A stretch of 64,000 nt of DNA from Lachnospiraceae bacterium (lineage in GTDB: Bacteria > Bacillota > Clostridia > Lachnospirales > Lachnospiraceae), in assembly GCA_022792885.1 (NCBI GenBank), contig JAAWBX010000026.1, forward strand, positions 1 through 64,000, in the 5' to 3' direction. Below, piece after piece: positions 51,598 to 60,468 of the stretch. The notes under the pieces were generated by a model. It saw nothing but the letters and a program-made list of their open reading frames with translations, was not told the DNA's origin and did not search any database. Each line of letters starts with the position of its first letter. The first letter of the stretch is position 1. The translations under genes and the position numbers were made by a program.

Positions 51598-52941
51598 CTA
51601 TTTAGGCGCCGGCCCCGAAAGCCGCCTTCCGTTTTTATCAAAACGAGAGCCGTGGCAGGGACATTCGTACACGCCTTCCTCCTCGTTCCATGTCAGCTTA
51701 CATCCCAGATGAGAACACTTTTTTCCTCCCGAATAGGCCGCGTTTTTTCTTCCGATCTTCGGAAAAAAAAGCCCCGTACCCAACCCCACGGCGGATTCAT
51801 AAGCGTGAGACAGCCATTCTCCGAAAGCGCCCGGCGCGATCCTGCGTCCCGGCGAAAAAACACCGCTGTAATCCCAGGATTCCCCCGCCAGCTCCCGGCT
51901 TAACAGCAAAGCCGCCGCCATCGCGTTCGTCATTCCCCATTTTCCGTAACCCGACGCCACATACAAATTCGGCGTCTTTTTCGAATAACGTCCCACATAG
52001 GGAAGACCGTCCACGGTAACGCCGTCCTGATTGACCCAGGCAGCCGCGACACGACTTTTCGGATACCACGTTCCGGCGGCTTCCCGAAGTTTCGACAACC
52101 CGTTCGGATTCTTCCCGGTGCGGCTCCCCTCGCCGCCCACGAAAAGAAACTCCTGAAAAGACCGAAAGGAATAGGCGTCGCCTTCGTCCCCAATATACAT
52201 CCCTTCCATCTTCCCGGCTCCCTTCAGAGCCAGCAGGCAGGACTTTTTCTGATATTCCCGCAAAAAGAAATACCCGGGACAATTCTGAAACGGATAATGA
52301 GAGGCCATAACCGTCTGCCCGGCGATCACCGTTCCCCGATCGGTAAAAATCTGCCTGCCCTGAACGCCCCGCACCCAGGTATTTTCGCACACTTCCACCT
52401 CGTCCGCCATACTTTTCAGAAATTCCAAAGGATGAAACTGCGCCTGCCTTTCAAAACGGACCGCGCCCGCTACTTCAAAGGGAAGTTCCGTCCGATCGGT
52501 AAAACAGGCGGGAAGGCCCAGTTTGGCCGCCGCTCTTGCCTCCCGGATTAAACGCGCCGGATTCTCTCTTGTGTAAACATAGGCCGGTCTCCGCTCCCAA
52601 TGACAATCGATTCCCTTTTCCCGGATCAGTTTTTCATACGCTTCCAGGGCAATTTCCTGCAGTTCCCCGTATTTTCCGGCGACTTCCGGGCCAAACCGCC
52701 GAATCAGTTTTTCATAGATCCGGCCGTGCTGGGACGTCACTTTCGCCGTCGTATGGGCCGTAGACCCCAAACCGGTGCGACCGCTTTCCAGAACAAGAAC
52801 CCGCGCCCCTTTTTGTTTCAAAAACCAGGCTGTCAAAATCCCGGTCATACCCGCGCCGATCACGGCAACATCCACACGCCGGTTCCCCCGCAAAGGCTCC
52901 CGGAGCGGAAGAGACACCGTCTTTTCCCAAAAAGATTTCAT
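51598..52941 (-). CDS. FAD-dependent oxidoreductase with Rieske domain
   Basis: This 447-residue protein has a DAO-family FAD domain (VAVIGAGMTGILTAWFLKQKGARVLVLESG at 27-56) and GGEGSRTGKNP. A C-terminal Rieske [2Fe-2S] domain has CSHLGCKLTW and CPCHGSRFDKNGR. The fusion architecture is known in Firmicutes and Cyanobacteria. It likely oxidises an amine or amino acid, with the cluster passing electrons; the substrate is unknown. A Rieske protein suggests tolerance of some oxygen or an anaerobic electron acceptor. Confidence 0.9.
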   Translation of the reverse strand: MKSFWEKTVSLPLREPLRGNRRVDVAVIGAGMTGILTAWFLKQKGARVLVLESGRTGLGSTAHTTAKVTSQHGRIYEKLIRRFGPEVAGKYGELQEIALEAYEKLIREKGIDCHWERRPAYVYTRENPARLIREARAAAKLGLPACFTDRTELPFEVAGAVRFERQAQFHPLEFLKSMADEVEVCENTWVRGVQGRQIFTDRGTVIAGQTVMASHYPFQNCPGYFFLREYQKKSCLLALKGAGKMEGMYIGDEGDAYSFRSFQEFLFVGGEGSRTGKNPNGLSKLREAAGTWYPKSRVAAAWVNQDGVTVDGLPYVGRYSKKTPNLYVASGYGKWGMTNAMAAALLLSRELAGESWDYSGVFSPGRRIAPGAFGEWLSHAYESAVGLGTGLFFPKIGRKNAAYSGGKKCSHLGCKLTWNEEEGVYECPCHGSRFDKNGRRLSGPAPK

Positions 52942-53007
52942 TTCTTTAATCTCCCGTTTTTGAGGTTAGTGTCTCCGATAAACGAATATCTATACGAAAG
53001 AAAAAGT

Positions 53008-53023
53008 CGAACGGCGATACGAA
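53008..53023. repeat. Dispersed palindromic element, diverged copy
   Basis: CGAACGGCGATACGAA differs by one base from CGAATGGCGATACGAA in copy A (45890-45905). It lies between the anti-sigma stop and the oxidoreductase start, downstream of the sigma/anti-sigma genes whose upstream region holds two exact copies. Confidence 0.45.
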
Positions 53024-53057
53024 GCGCCTGGAAAATCCGCAAAATCCCGCGAACGCC

Positions 53058-54062
53058 TTACCGGCAGCCTCCTCCATGGCCGTGATGTCCATAGCCGCCG
53101 CCATCTTCACAAACTGTTTCATTCCGGCTTTCAATCCCGGGCTCGCTCTCCGCCTGAACGGTATCCTCAACCGTATAAGCATCCTCACTGCCATAGCCGC
53201 TCGGGTCGAAATTCCCATGACCATGCCGGTGCCCGGATTCATAACCGCTTCCGCCGTTCCCGTCCCAGGCCGGACACCCGGACCCGCACCCGGCTCCGGA
53301 CCCATATTCCTCGCACAGTTCTGGGACTTCCTCCGGCATAACCGACCGCCCCTCCAAAAGCGCCTGATACCAGCATTCCAGCTCGCACAAACGATACGAA
53401 CTACAATCGTCCAGCGTCACCGCCTGATCCAGAGCCATAATCGCCTCCGCCAACCGATATCGATTACACGACATCCCCGTAGGCGCCGCAGCGGCCCGAG
53501 TCTGACTGGATATCCAGCCGCAGACACTGGACACATGAGGGCAGACCGCGTCCACCACGTTCTGGCTTTCCTTCTGAAGCGACTGAGCCAGTTCATCGTC
53601 GCTGACCGCGCAGACGCTAAAATCAACGCGCGCCTCGTCCGCCAGATAACCCAATGCGGATGCCCGGATAAAAACTTCTTCCAAAGCTTCCTCATAAGAT
53701 TTTCCGATCGGATCCACCTGAGCCATCACCTCGGCCCCGGCCTCATTCAACCCTTCCACCGCAATTACAATCCCGAAACGGTTCACGGACAGACCGATCT
53801 GCGGCTCTTCCCGATCTGCAAACGGCACTCCGTCCGCCTCCACCGACACATAAGCCGCTTCCGCCGTAATCGTATAATGGTGAAAACCTCCGGCTGCCAA
53901 TGCAAATACCAGCACAGCAGCGACCGCTGTCAAAACCAGCCGGCGCGCCCGGTTCGATACCCGCCTTAACTCCCGCTCCGCCCCGGCCGCCCGCTTTCTC
54001 GTTCTGTCCTTCAATTCTTCCCCAGCCCGGAGCGAATCAAAGGCTTGCCTCCATTCACTCAT
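53058..54062 (-). CDS. RsgI-like anti-sigma factor with Gly/His-rich tail
   Basis: This 334-residue protein has a short cytoplasmic N-terminus (1-40), one membrane helix (about 42-60) and an extracytoplasmic domain with AYVSVEADGVPF...IGLSVNRFGIVIAVEGLNEAG, typical of RsgI-family anti-sigma factors. The C-terminal 80 residues are rich in Gly, His, Cys and Ser (HRHGHGN, GYGHHGHGGGC), which suggests metal binding. It overlaps the ECF sigma gene by 8 bp and would hold that sigma factor at the membrane until a signal arrives. Confidence 0.8.
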   Translation of the reverse strand: MSEWRQAFDSLRAGEELKDRTRKRAAGAERELRRVSNRARRLVLTAVAAVLVFALAAGGFHHYTITAEAAYVSVEADGVPFADREEPQIGLSVNRFGIVIAVEGLNEAGAEVMAQVDPIGKSYEEALEEVFIRASALGYLADEARVDFSVCAVSDDELAQSLQKESQNVVDAVCPHVSSVCGWISSQTRAAAAPTGMSCNRYRLAEAIMALDQAVTLDDCSSYRLCELECWYQALLEGRSVMPEEVPELCEEYGSGAGCGSGCPAWDGNGGSGYESGHRHGHGNFDPSGYGSEDAYTVEDTVQAESEPGIESRNETVCEDGGGYGHHGHGGGCR

Positions 54063-54537
54063 CCAGATCTCCTCCCAACTCTTCTCTCAACAATTTCCTT
54101 CCCCGGGCCAGCCGGGTATAAATCGTATTCTCCTTTTGTCCCAGCATTCGTCCGATTTCCCCCGCCGAATATCCCTCGAAATAAAACAGATAAACCGCAA
54201 GCCGGTATTTCTCGGGCAGCTTCAGTACGGCCGCACGCACCTCTCTTCCCTCATCCTCCGGAGCGGCAAATTCCTGCTCCAGCTCTTCCAAAGAACCGAC
54301 TTTTCTTCGTGAAAAACTAAACAGGGTATCCTTACATAAATTTGCGGTCACCCGCAAAAGCCATGCCTTTTCATGGCTTTCATTTTCAAATTCTTTTTCT
54401 TCCGTCAGATACCGGCAAAATACCGTCTGAAAAATATCCTCCGCATCTTCCCTTCGCTTCATATAAAGATAACAGAGTCGATAGACCGTATCTCCGTACC
54501 GCTCCATCGCCCGTTCCAGAGCCTGCCCGTTTCTCAT
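54055..54537 (-). CDS. ECF-type RNA polymerase sigma factor
   Basis: This 160-residue sigma-70-family protein has region 2 (DTVYRLCYLYMKRREDAEDIFQTVF) and region 4 (LPEKYRLAVYLFYFEGYSAGEIGRMLGQKENTIYTRLARGRKLL), without region 3. The downstream overlapping gene encodes its likely membrane anti-sigma factor. The 5' region carries a 45-bp tandem repeat with two exact dispersed palindromes, so its own promoter region is unusual. A zinc or envelope stress signal is possible given the partner's tail. Confidence 0.9.
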   Translation of the reverse strand: MRNGQALERAMERYGDTVYRLCYLYMKRREDAEDIFQTVFCRYLTEEKEFENESHEKAWLLRVTANLCKDTLFSFSRRKVGSLEELEQEFAAPEDEGREVRAAVLKLPEKYRLAVYLFYFEGYSAGEIGRMLGQKENTIYTRLARGRKLLREELGGDLDE

Positions 54538-54565
54538 GAAAATTTCTTACCACCCTTCATCTTCT

Positions 54566-54655
54566 ACACCCTCCGGGCATCCCGTATCGCCATTCGGCGT
54601 TTTATAAGGTATACCCTCCGGGTACACCGTATCGCCATTCGGCGTTTTATAAGGT
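54566..54655. repeat. 45-bp tandem repeat upstream of the sigma gene
   Basis: Two direct 45-bp copies (54566-54610 and 54611-54655) differ at only a few bases. Each holds an exact inverse copy of the 17-bp dispersed palindrome (54583-54599 and 54628-54644). A 10-bp inverted repeat ATTCGGCGTT/AACGCCGAAT (54637-54646 with 54667-54676) extends the structure. It is too short and regular for a CRISPR array. Confidence 0.65.
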
Positions 54656-54734
54656 ATACGAATCAGAACGCCGAATCCTTTCATTTTTTCAACAATATCA
54701 TTCGCATTGCCCGTGCATCCCCGAATAATTTTCG

Positions 54735-54763
54735 TTGCTTTCTTTTCTTTCTTCCTGTATGAT
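54735..54763 (+). promoter_or_regulatory. Promoter of the DUF4015 gene
   Basis: TTGCTT (54735-54740), 17 bp and TATGAT (54758-54763) lie 49 bp before the GTG start, divergent from the sigma gene. Confidence 0.55.
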
Positions 54764-54812
54764 AAGTGTAAGTGAATTGTAACAAAAATCCATCCAAAAA
54801 GGAAGTGTTATT

Positions 54813-56099
54813 GTGAGAAGAAGACGTACTTATTGGGGATATCGGGAACGAAGACAACATCGCAGGAAGATTTTTTTGACGATTCTGCTTCTTTTCGCCT
54901 TCATCGCTCTGATTTTTGCAGGGATCCGTTTCCTCCGCCCCGCGAAAGAGGCCGGCGTTACCATTCCGGACACCTCCTCTTCCGTCAAGGAGAGTACCGC
55001 GGTCGAGACCGACACGGCGCCCCCTCCCACCGAAGCGGAAACAGAAACGGAAGCAGAACCCTCCATACTGGAAGGAATCTGGGCAAACGACCCCAGAACC
55101 CCGGTAGAAGTGAAAGGTATCTACATCACCGGCCCGATTGCCGGTACGGTAAATACGCTGAATGAGCTGATTGACCTGGTCGATCGCACGGAACTGAACG
55201 CCATGGTGATCGACGTAAAAAATGATAACGGGGAGATCACCTACGCCATGGCGCAGGAAACCGTTCAGGCGATCGGAGCCGCTACCCCTTACGTCCCGGA
55301 CATGCCCGGACTGATCGCCCGCCTGAAAGAAAAAAATATTTATCTGATCGCCCGGGTGGCGGCTTTCCGCGATCCGATCCTGGCCGAACGGATGCCGGAA
55401 TACGGCATTCACAATCCGGACGGAAGCCTGTTTTATGACCGGGACGGCCTCGCCTGGGTCAATCCTTACTGCCGGGGCGTATGGGATTATCTTATCGCGG
55501 TGAGCAAAGAAGCCGCCGCCCTGGGATTTGACGAGATTCAGTTTGACTACATACGCTTCTCGACGGACCCCGCCCTGAACGAAGCCGATTTCGGACCGGA
55601 AGCCGAAGGCGTTTCCCGGACCGAGATCATTACCGCCTTCGTCCGCTATGCCTGCGAAGAGCTGGTTCCTTTGGGGGTATTCGTCTCCGCCGACGTCTAC
55701 GGAACGATCCTCAACAACCCGTCGGACGGGGAGATTGTCGGCCAGAACTATCAGGCCATGGCGGCTTACCTGGATTACATCTGCCCGATGGTCTATCCCT
55801 CCCACTACAACGACGGAGTCTACGGCCTCGAACATCCGGACATGGCGCCTTATGAACTGGTCTTTTCCGCCATGCGAGACTCTCAAAACTTCCTGACCGC
55901 CCAGGCAGCTACCGGCCATACGGCCCGTTCCAGAGCCTGGCTGCAGGCGTTCACCGCCACCTGGCTGACCAATCACATTCCCTACACCGGCGCCGAGATC
56001 CGACATCAGATCAACGGGGTTTACGATGCCGGCGCTTCCGAATGGATCTTGTGGAACGGAAGCAATCAGTATACGGCGGACGGCCTGAACGGTCCGTAA
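54813..56099 (+). CDS. DUF4015 putative glycoside hydrolase
   Basis: This 428-residue protein has an N-terminal basic segment and a membrane anchor (about 18-42). A Thr/Glu/Pro-rich linker follows (about 50-90). The C-terminal catalytic-type barrel has VKGIYITGP, NAMVIDVKNDNGEITY, FDEIQFDYIRFSTDP and ICPMVYPSHYNDG, the DUF4015 hydrolase signature. The substrate is unknown; a surface glycan is likely. Translation starts at a GTG after AAGGAAG. It is convergent with the P-type ATPase gene, with four bases between stops. Confidence 0.88.
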   Translation: MRRRRTYWGYRERRQHRRKIFLTILLLFAFIALIFAGIRFLRPAKEAGVTIPDTSSSVKESTAVETDTAPPPTEAETETEAEPSILEGIWANDPRTPVEVKGIYITGPIAGTVNTLNELIDLVDRTELNAMVIDVKNDNGEITYAMAQETVQAIGAATPYVPDMPGLIARLKEKNIYLIARVAAFRDPILAERMPEYGIHNPDGSLFYDRDGLAWVNPYCRGVWDYLIAVSKEAAALGFDEIQFDYIRFSTDPALNEADFGPEAEGVSRTEIITAFVRYACEELVPLGVFVSADVYGTILNNPSDGEIVGQNYQAMAAYLDYICPMVYPSHYNDGVYGLEHPDMAPYELVFSAMRDSQNFLTAQAATGHTARSRAWLQAFTATWLTNHIPYTGAEIRHQINGVYDAGASEWILWNGSNQYTADGLNGP

Positions 56100-56103
56100 C
56101 ACA

Positions 56104-58722
56104 TTATCTTCCCGCCGAAAATACCCGGTTTCTCACGGCCTTTTCCATCTCCATGGCCGCAACCGGCGCCAGCGAGACGACGAACATCGCCGCCCATTGA
56201 AACCCGTTCAGCGGAACGGCCGCGAAGACGTTCGCCGCGGCGGGAATCGCCATAACGGCCGCCTGCAATCCCACGCAGACGGCCAGAGCGGCCGTCATAA
56301 CCCGATTGGAGAAAAATCCGATCTGAAACAGGGATTTTCCGCTCCGCATATTCATCCCATGGAACAATTCCGACAGACTCAGCACGCCGAACGCCATCGT
56401 CCGTCCCACCGGAAGTCCCCAGAGATTCCGGCTCCAGATAAACACGCCCAGCGTCAGAAAACCGATCAGGCATCCTTCGGCCGCAATATCAAAACCCATA
56501 CCTCCGGCAAAAATACTGCTGTCTTTGACGGCCGGTTTCTGATTCATGATTCCTTCCTCCGCCGGCTCCATCCCGATGGCAATGGCAGGCAGAGAATCCG
56601 TCACCAAATTCACCCACAAAAGCTGAACGGCCAGAAGCGGAGAAGGCAGTCCCATCATAACCGCCATAAAAATACTCACCAGTTCCCCGATATTGGTCGC
56701 CAGAAGAAAATGGATCGCCTTGCGGATATTGGCATAAATAACCCGGCCTTCTTTTACCGCGGCGACGATCGTCGCGAAATTGTCGTCCGTCAAAACAAGA
56801 TCCGCCGTATTTTTGGCTACATCCGTGCCCGAAAGCCCCATCGCGCAGCCAATGTCCGCCGCTTTCAAAGCCGGCGCGTCGTTGACGCCGTCCCCGGTCA
56901 TGGCGGTCACTTCCCCCGCTCTTTGCATGGCCTTCACCACCCGGACCTTATGCTCCGGCGATACCCTGGCAAACACCCGGATCCGGGAAATTTTTTTCAG
57001 AAGTTCCTCCTCCGACATGGTCGAAAGCTCCTGTCCCGTCACGGCCAGATCCCCCGGTTCCAATATCTTAAGCTCCCGCGCCACCGCCGAAGCCGTCTGA
57101 ATATGATCCCCCGTGATCATCACCGTCCGAATCCCGGCTTTCCTGCACACGCGGACCGCCTCGGCCGCCTCGGGCCTGGGCGGATCCATCATTCCGATCA
57201 GGCCGTAAAAAACCAGGTTTTTCTCGTATGCCTTTTTTCCTCCGCTCTCTTCCGGCCGCCATTTCCGCCCGGCCACCGCGATCACCCGGAGCGCCTGCCC
57301 GGCCATTTCTTCATTTTTCCTTGTCAGACGACGACGGATATCCCCGGTCATCGGCTGCGTCCCGTCCTTCGTCTCATAAAACTCACAGCGGGCCAGCAAG
57401 ACGTCCGGAGCTCCTTTTACCAGAATCCCTCCGCTCCCGAAAAGCCCTCTGTGCAGAGTCGCCATCCGTTTTCTCTCCGAATCGAAAGGAATCTCGTCGG
57501 CCCTCGGATACGTTCTCTCCCAGTCCGCCTTGTGAATCCCCGCTTCTTTCGCCGCCTCCGCGATCGCCTTCTCCGTCGCTTCCCCGACGATTTTCCCGCC
57601 CTCTTCACTTGAATCCCCACACAGAGTCCCGTAAGCCAATATCTTCTGTCCCAGAGAACTTTCCCCGGTTTCTTCTCCGTCCGCCGATAGGAGTCTTCGC
57701 ACGGTCATCCGATTTTTCGTCAGCGTACCGGTCTTGTCGGAACAAATAACCGTCGTGCTCCCCAGCGTTTCCACCGCCGGAAGCCTCCGGATCACCGCGT
57801 GATTTTTTACCATCCTCCGCACGCCCAAAGAAAGCATCACCGTGACCACCGCCGACAGCCCTTCCGGAATCGCCGCCACGGCCAGACTCACGGAAACCAT
57901 AAACATATCAAACAGCGGAAAATGCCGGACCGCCCCCACCGCAAAAAGCATCACGCAGATGAAAAGCGCCCCGATTCCCAGTTTTTTCCCGGTCTCATCC
58001 AGGCGCTTTTGCAGAGGAGTGGGCGGCGGCACCTCCTCCATCACCTGTCTGGCAATCTTTCCCGCTTCCGTATGCATACCGGTAGCCGTCACAACCGCGC
58101 ATCCCCGTCCGTAAACGATCATCGTCGCCGCCATAACCATATTCTTCCGATCCGCCGCCGGCGTATCTTTTCCGCAGACCGCCGAAGCGTCCTTTTCCAC
58201 CGGCAGCGATTCCCCGGTCAGGGAAGATTCCTCGGCTTTCAGATTCACGGCCTCCAAAAGCCTCCCGTCCGCCGGTACATAATTGCCGGCTTCCAGACGG
58301 ACAATGTCTCCCGGCACGACTTCCGAAGCCGGAATCACCTGAAAAACCCCGTCCCGTTTTACCCGGGCCGTAGGCGCCGAAAGACGCTTTAACGCCTCCA
58401 GCGATTTCTCCGCCCTGGATTCCTGTGCCACGCCCAGGCAGGCGTTAAACGTAATAATAGATAAAATAACCAACGGATCCACCAGAGAAAACGTCCCGTT
58501 GAAATAAGAAGCGGCAGCCGAAATCACGGCGGCGCAAACCAAAGTCAGGATCATAAAATCCTTCCATTGCTCAAAAAAGCGAACCGCCAGAGGCTTCTTA
58601 TGCATCTGCCCCCATTCGTTTCCTCCGTATTTTTTCTTTCTCGCCGCGGCCTCGGCGGAAGAAAGCCCGTCCTTTCCGGCTTCCCGTTCCGCCTCCGCCA
58701 GCGTTTTTTCATGCCACTCCAC
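56104..58722 (-). CDS. Calcium-type P2 P-type ATPase
   Basis: This 872-residue pump has the phosphorylation motif [12 protein letters not shown], the TGES loop ([11 protein letters not shown]), the hinge [20 protein letters not shown] and about ten membrane helices, including [20 protein letters not shown]. It matches the PMCA/SERCA-like P2A/P2B class that exports Ca2+ from the cytoplasm. The starting [14 protein letters not shown] and full C-terminal helices show a complete protein. Mn2+ is an alternative ion. Confidence 0.92.
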   Translation of the reverse strand: MEWHEKTLAEAEREAGKDGLSSAEAAARKKKYGGNEWGQMHKKPLAVRFFEQWKDFMILTLVCAAVISAAASYFNGTFSLVDPLVILSIITFNACLGVAQESRAEKSLEALKRLSAPTARVKRDGVFQVIPASEVVPGDIVRLEAGNYVPADGRLLEAVNLKAEESSLTGESLPVEKDASAVCGKDTPAADRKNMVMAATMIVYGRGCAVVTATGMHTEAGKIARQVMEEVPPPTPLQKRLDETGKKLGIGALFICVMLFAVGAVRHFPLFDMFMVSVSLAVAAIPEGLSAVVTVMLSLGVRRMVKNHAVIRRLPAVETLGSTTVICSDKTGTLTKNRMTVRRLLSADGEETGESSLGQKILAYGTLCGDSSEEGGKIVGEATEKAIAEAAKEAGIHKADWERTYPRADEIPFDSERKRMATLHRGLFGSGGILVKGAPDVLLARCEFYETKDGTQPMTGDIRRRLTRKNEEMAGQALRVIAVAGRKWRPEESGGKKAYEKNLVFYGLIGMMDPPRPEAAEAVRVCRKAGIRTVMITGDHIQTASAVARELKILEPGDLAVTGQELSTMSEEELLKKISRIRVFARVSPEHKVRVVKAMQRAGEVTAMTGDGVNDAPALKAADIGCAMGLSGTDVAKNTADLVLTDDNFATIVAAVKEGRVIYANIRKAIHFLLATNIGELVSIFMAVMMGLPSPLLAVQLLWVNLVTDSLPAIAIGMEPAEEGIMNQKPAVKDSSIFAGGMGFDIAAEGCLIGFLTLGVFIWSRNLWGLPVGRTMAFGVLSLSELFHGMNMRSGKSLFQIGFFSNRVMTAALAVCVGLQAAVMAIPAAANVFAAVPLNGFQWAAMFVVSLAPVAAMEMEKAVRNRVFSAGR

Positions 58723-58806
58723 CGTCGATCCTCCCCTTACCTGTCCTTTTTTCCATCTTATGTGAGAAGAAGTTTCCCTATGCCGCTAAAATCCTTTCCC
58801 GCTCTC

Positions 58807-58835
58807 TTTACGAAAAACCCCTTTTCGTTTATATT
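58807..58835 (+). promoter_or_regulatory. Promoter of the ROK kinase gene
   Basis: TTTACG (58807-58812), 17 bp and TATATT (58830-58835) lie about 30 bp before the ATG at 58867. Confidence 0.6.
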
Positions 58836-58866
58836 AAATAGAAGACTATATGAGGGAGGCGTTTCC

Positions 58867-59817
58867 ATGAATTGTTTTTTCGGCGTTGACGTAGGCGGAA
58901 CCACCGTCAAAATCGGGCTCTTCACCCCAAAAGGAGCTCTTATGGAGAAATGGGAGATACCCACAAACAAACAGGAGAGCGGGCGCCGCATCCTGCCTGA
59001 TATCGCCGCTTCCCTGCGCGAAAAATGCCGGCAAAAAGGCTGGCGATTTTCCGAAATGTCCGGCATCGGCCTGGGCGTTCCCGGTCCGGTCACGGAAAAC
59101 GGCACCGTACTAAAATGCATCAATCTGGGCTGGGACGTTTTTTCCGTAACCGAAACGCTACAGGACCTGACCGGCCTTCCCGTTTTCGCCGGCAACGACG
59201 CCACCGTAGCCGCCCTGGGAGAAACCGCCGCGCTAGAAGAACCGGTTAAAAACAGCGTTCTCGTCACCCTGGGAACCGGCGTCGGCGGAGGGATCGTCTT
59301 AAACGGGGATATTCTGTACGGAAGCGTCGGAGCCGCCGGAGAAATCGGCCACATCCACGTCTGCGATACCGAGGAAGAAACCTGCTCCTGCGGAAACCGC
59401 GGCTGTCTGGAGCAATACGCTTCCGCCTCCGGTTTTGTCCGGGTAGCAAAAAAACTTCTGCAAAAAACGTCCTCTCCGGGGCTTCTGACCGCATGCCTGC
59501 AGGAAATGACCGCCAGGGATATTTTCGACTGTGCAAAAAAAGGAGATCCGCTGGCTAACCGGATCGTCGACCTGGGGTGTTTTTATCTGGGCCAGGCTCT
59601 GGCCATAACTGCCTGTGTGATAAATCCGGAGCTTTTTATCCTGGGCGGCGGCGTTTCCAAAGCCGGACCGATCCTGATTGAACGAACGGAACCGGTGTTT
59701 CGTAAGTACGCGTTCCACGCCTGCCGAAACGCTCGCTTCGTTCTGGCCTCTCTGGGAAACGACGCGGGCATTTACGGAGCGGCCAGACTGGTTTTAAACT
59801 CTTTAAAAACCAAATGA
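58867..59817 (+). CDS. ROK-family sugar kinase (glucokinase-like)
   Basis: This 316-residue protein has the ATP-binding start FFGVDVGGTTVKIGLF, GTGVGGGIVLNG and the ROK zinc motif CSCGNRGCLEQYASASG with its Cys and His ligands. It probably phosphorylates glucose or a related hexose. The ATG at 58867 has GGGAGG upstream; an ORF extending to 58567 runs back over the ATPase gene and is not real. There is no DNA-binding domain, so it is an enzyme rather than a repressor. Confidence 0.92.
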   Translation: MNCFFGVDVGGTTVKIGLFTPKGALMEKWEIPTNKQESGRRILPDIAASLREKCRQKGWRFSEMSGIGLGVPGPVTENGTVLKCINLGWDVFSVTETLQDLTGLPVFAGNDATVAALGETAALEEPVKNSVLVTLGTGVGGGIVLNGDILYGSVGAAGEIGHIHVCDTEEETCSCGNRGCLEQYASASGFVRVAKKLLQKTSSPGLLTACLQEMTARDIFDCAKKGDPLANRIVDLGCFYLGQALAITACVINPELFILGGGVSKAGPILIERTEPVFRKYAFHACRNARFVLASLGNDAGIYGAARLVLNSLKTK

Positions 59818-59866
59818 TATTTCCCCGAATAAGATATAACAGAATATTTCCGAAAAGGAGACTGTT

Positions 59867-60415
59867 ATGTCTGTCCTCTTCTCTTTCCTGATTGGCCTGG
59901 CCGTCAATCTGGATAATTTTCTCATCGGCATGAGTCTGGGGCTGAAGCGCCAGTCTCTGCCGTTTTCTTCCAATTTTCTGATTTCTCTCACCAGCGGCCT
60001 TTTCGCCTACTTTCCGGCCAGGCTGACAAAGGTGATCTTTATAAACTACCTGCCCGCCGCCCAGACCGCGGGCGCGATTTTGATGATTCTTTACGGGCTT
60101 TTCTGCCTCTGCCAGGCATGCCGGGAAATGGCTTTCCGCACGCAGGTACCTCCGGCAGCACCCGTAAGCAACCGCCAGGCTCTGGCTCTCGGCGTCCTTC
60201 TGGCGATCAACTGCGTACCTCCGGCCATCAGCGCCGGAACCTTTTCTTTTTCCCCGGAGGCTACCGCTTTGTTTTGCTGTGCGTTTTCTTTCCTGAGTCT
60301 CTGGCTCGGGAATCGAATGGGCGGACAATTCGCCCAAAAAAAGGGCATCCGTTTCCTGCCCTATTTCGCCGCCCTTCTTCTGATTCTGATCGGCGGCATT
60401 CAACTTCTGTTCTGA
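59867..60415 (+). CDS. YtaF/MntP-like membrane protein
   Basis: This 182-residue protein has six membrane helices in two repeats. The first repeat keeps the acidic LAVNLDNFLIGMSLG motif of YtaF and MntP (manganese efflux). The second reads LLAINCVPPAISAG, with the matching Asp and Asn lost. AAGGAG lies six bases before the ATG. It follows the ROK kinase gene by 49 bp. A transport role is uncertain because one half of the ion site is missing. Confidence 0.75.
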   Translation: MSVLFSFLIGLAVNLDNFLIGMSLGLKRQSLPFSSNFLISLTSGLFAYFPARLTKVIFINYLPAAQTAGAILMILYGLFCLCQACREMAFRTQVPPAAPVSNRQALALGVLLAINCVPPAISAGTFSFSPEATALFCCAFSFLSLWLGNRMGGQFAQKKGIRFLPYFAALLLILIGGIQLLF

Positions 60416-60421
60416 CAAGCC

Positions 60422-60449
60422 AAGCGGCAGGGGTTCCCCCCTGCCGCTT
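60422..60449. terminator. Hairpin between convergent YtaF-like and cysteine desulfidase genes
   Basis: A perfect 12-bp GC-rich stem (60422-60433 with 60438-60449) with a four-base loop lies between the two stops. No T run follows on either strand. Confidence 0.6.
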
Positions 60450-60468
60450 ATGTTTCGTCATCGTTTTC

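Noticed and set aside
54566-54655. Possible CRISPR array
   Set aside because: There are only two units in direct contact with no unique spacers; it is a tandem duplication.
54681-56102. Long leftward open frame of 473 codons
   Set aside because: It is the antisense of the DUF4015 hydrolase gene, whose motifs and start signals are clear; the leftward frame has no recognisable domain.
56197-57612. Long rightward open frame of 471 codons
   Set aside because: It is the antisense of the P-type ATPase; the composition is Arg/His/Pro-rich, as expected for a shadow frame.
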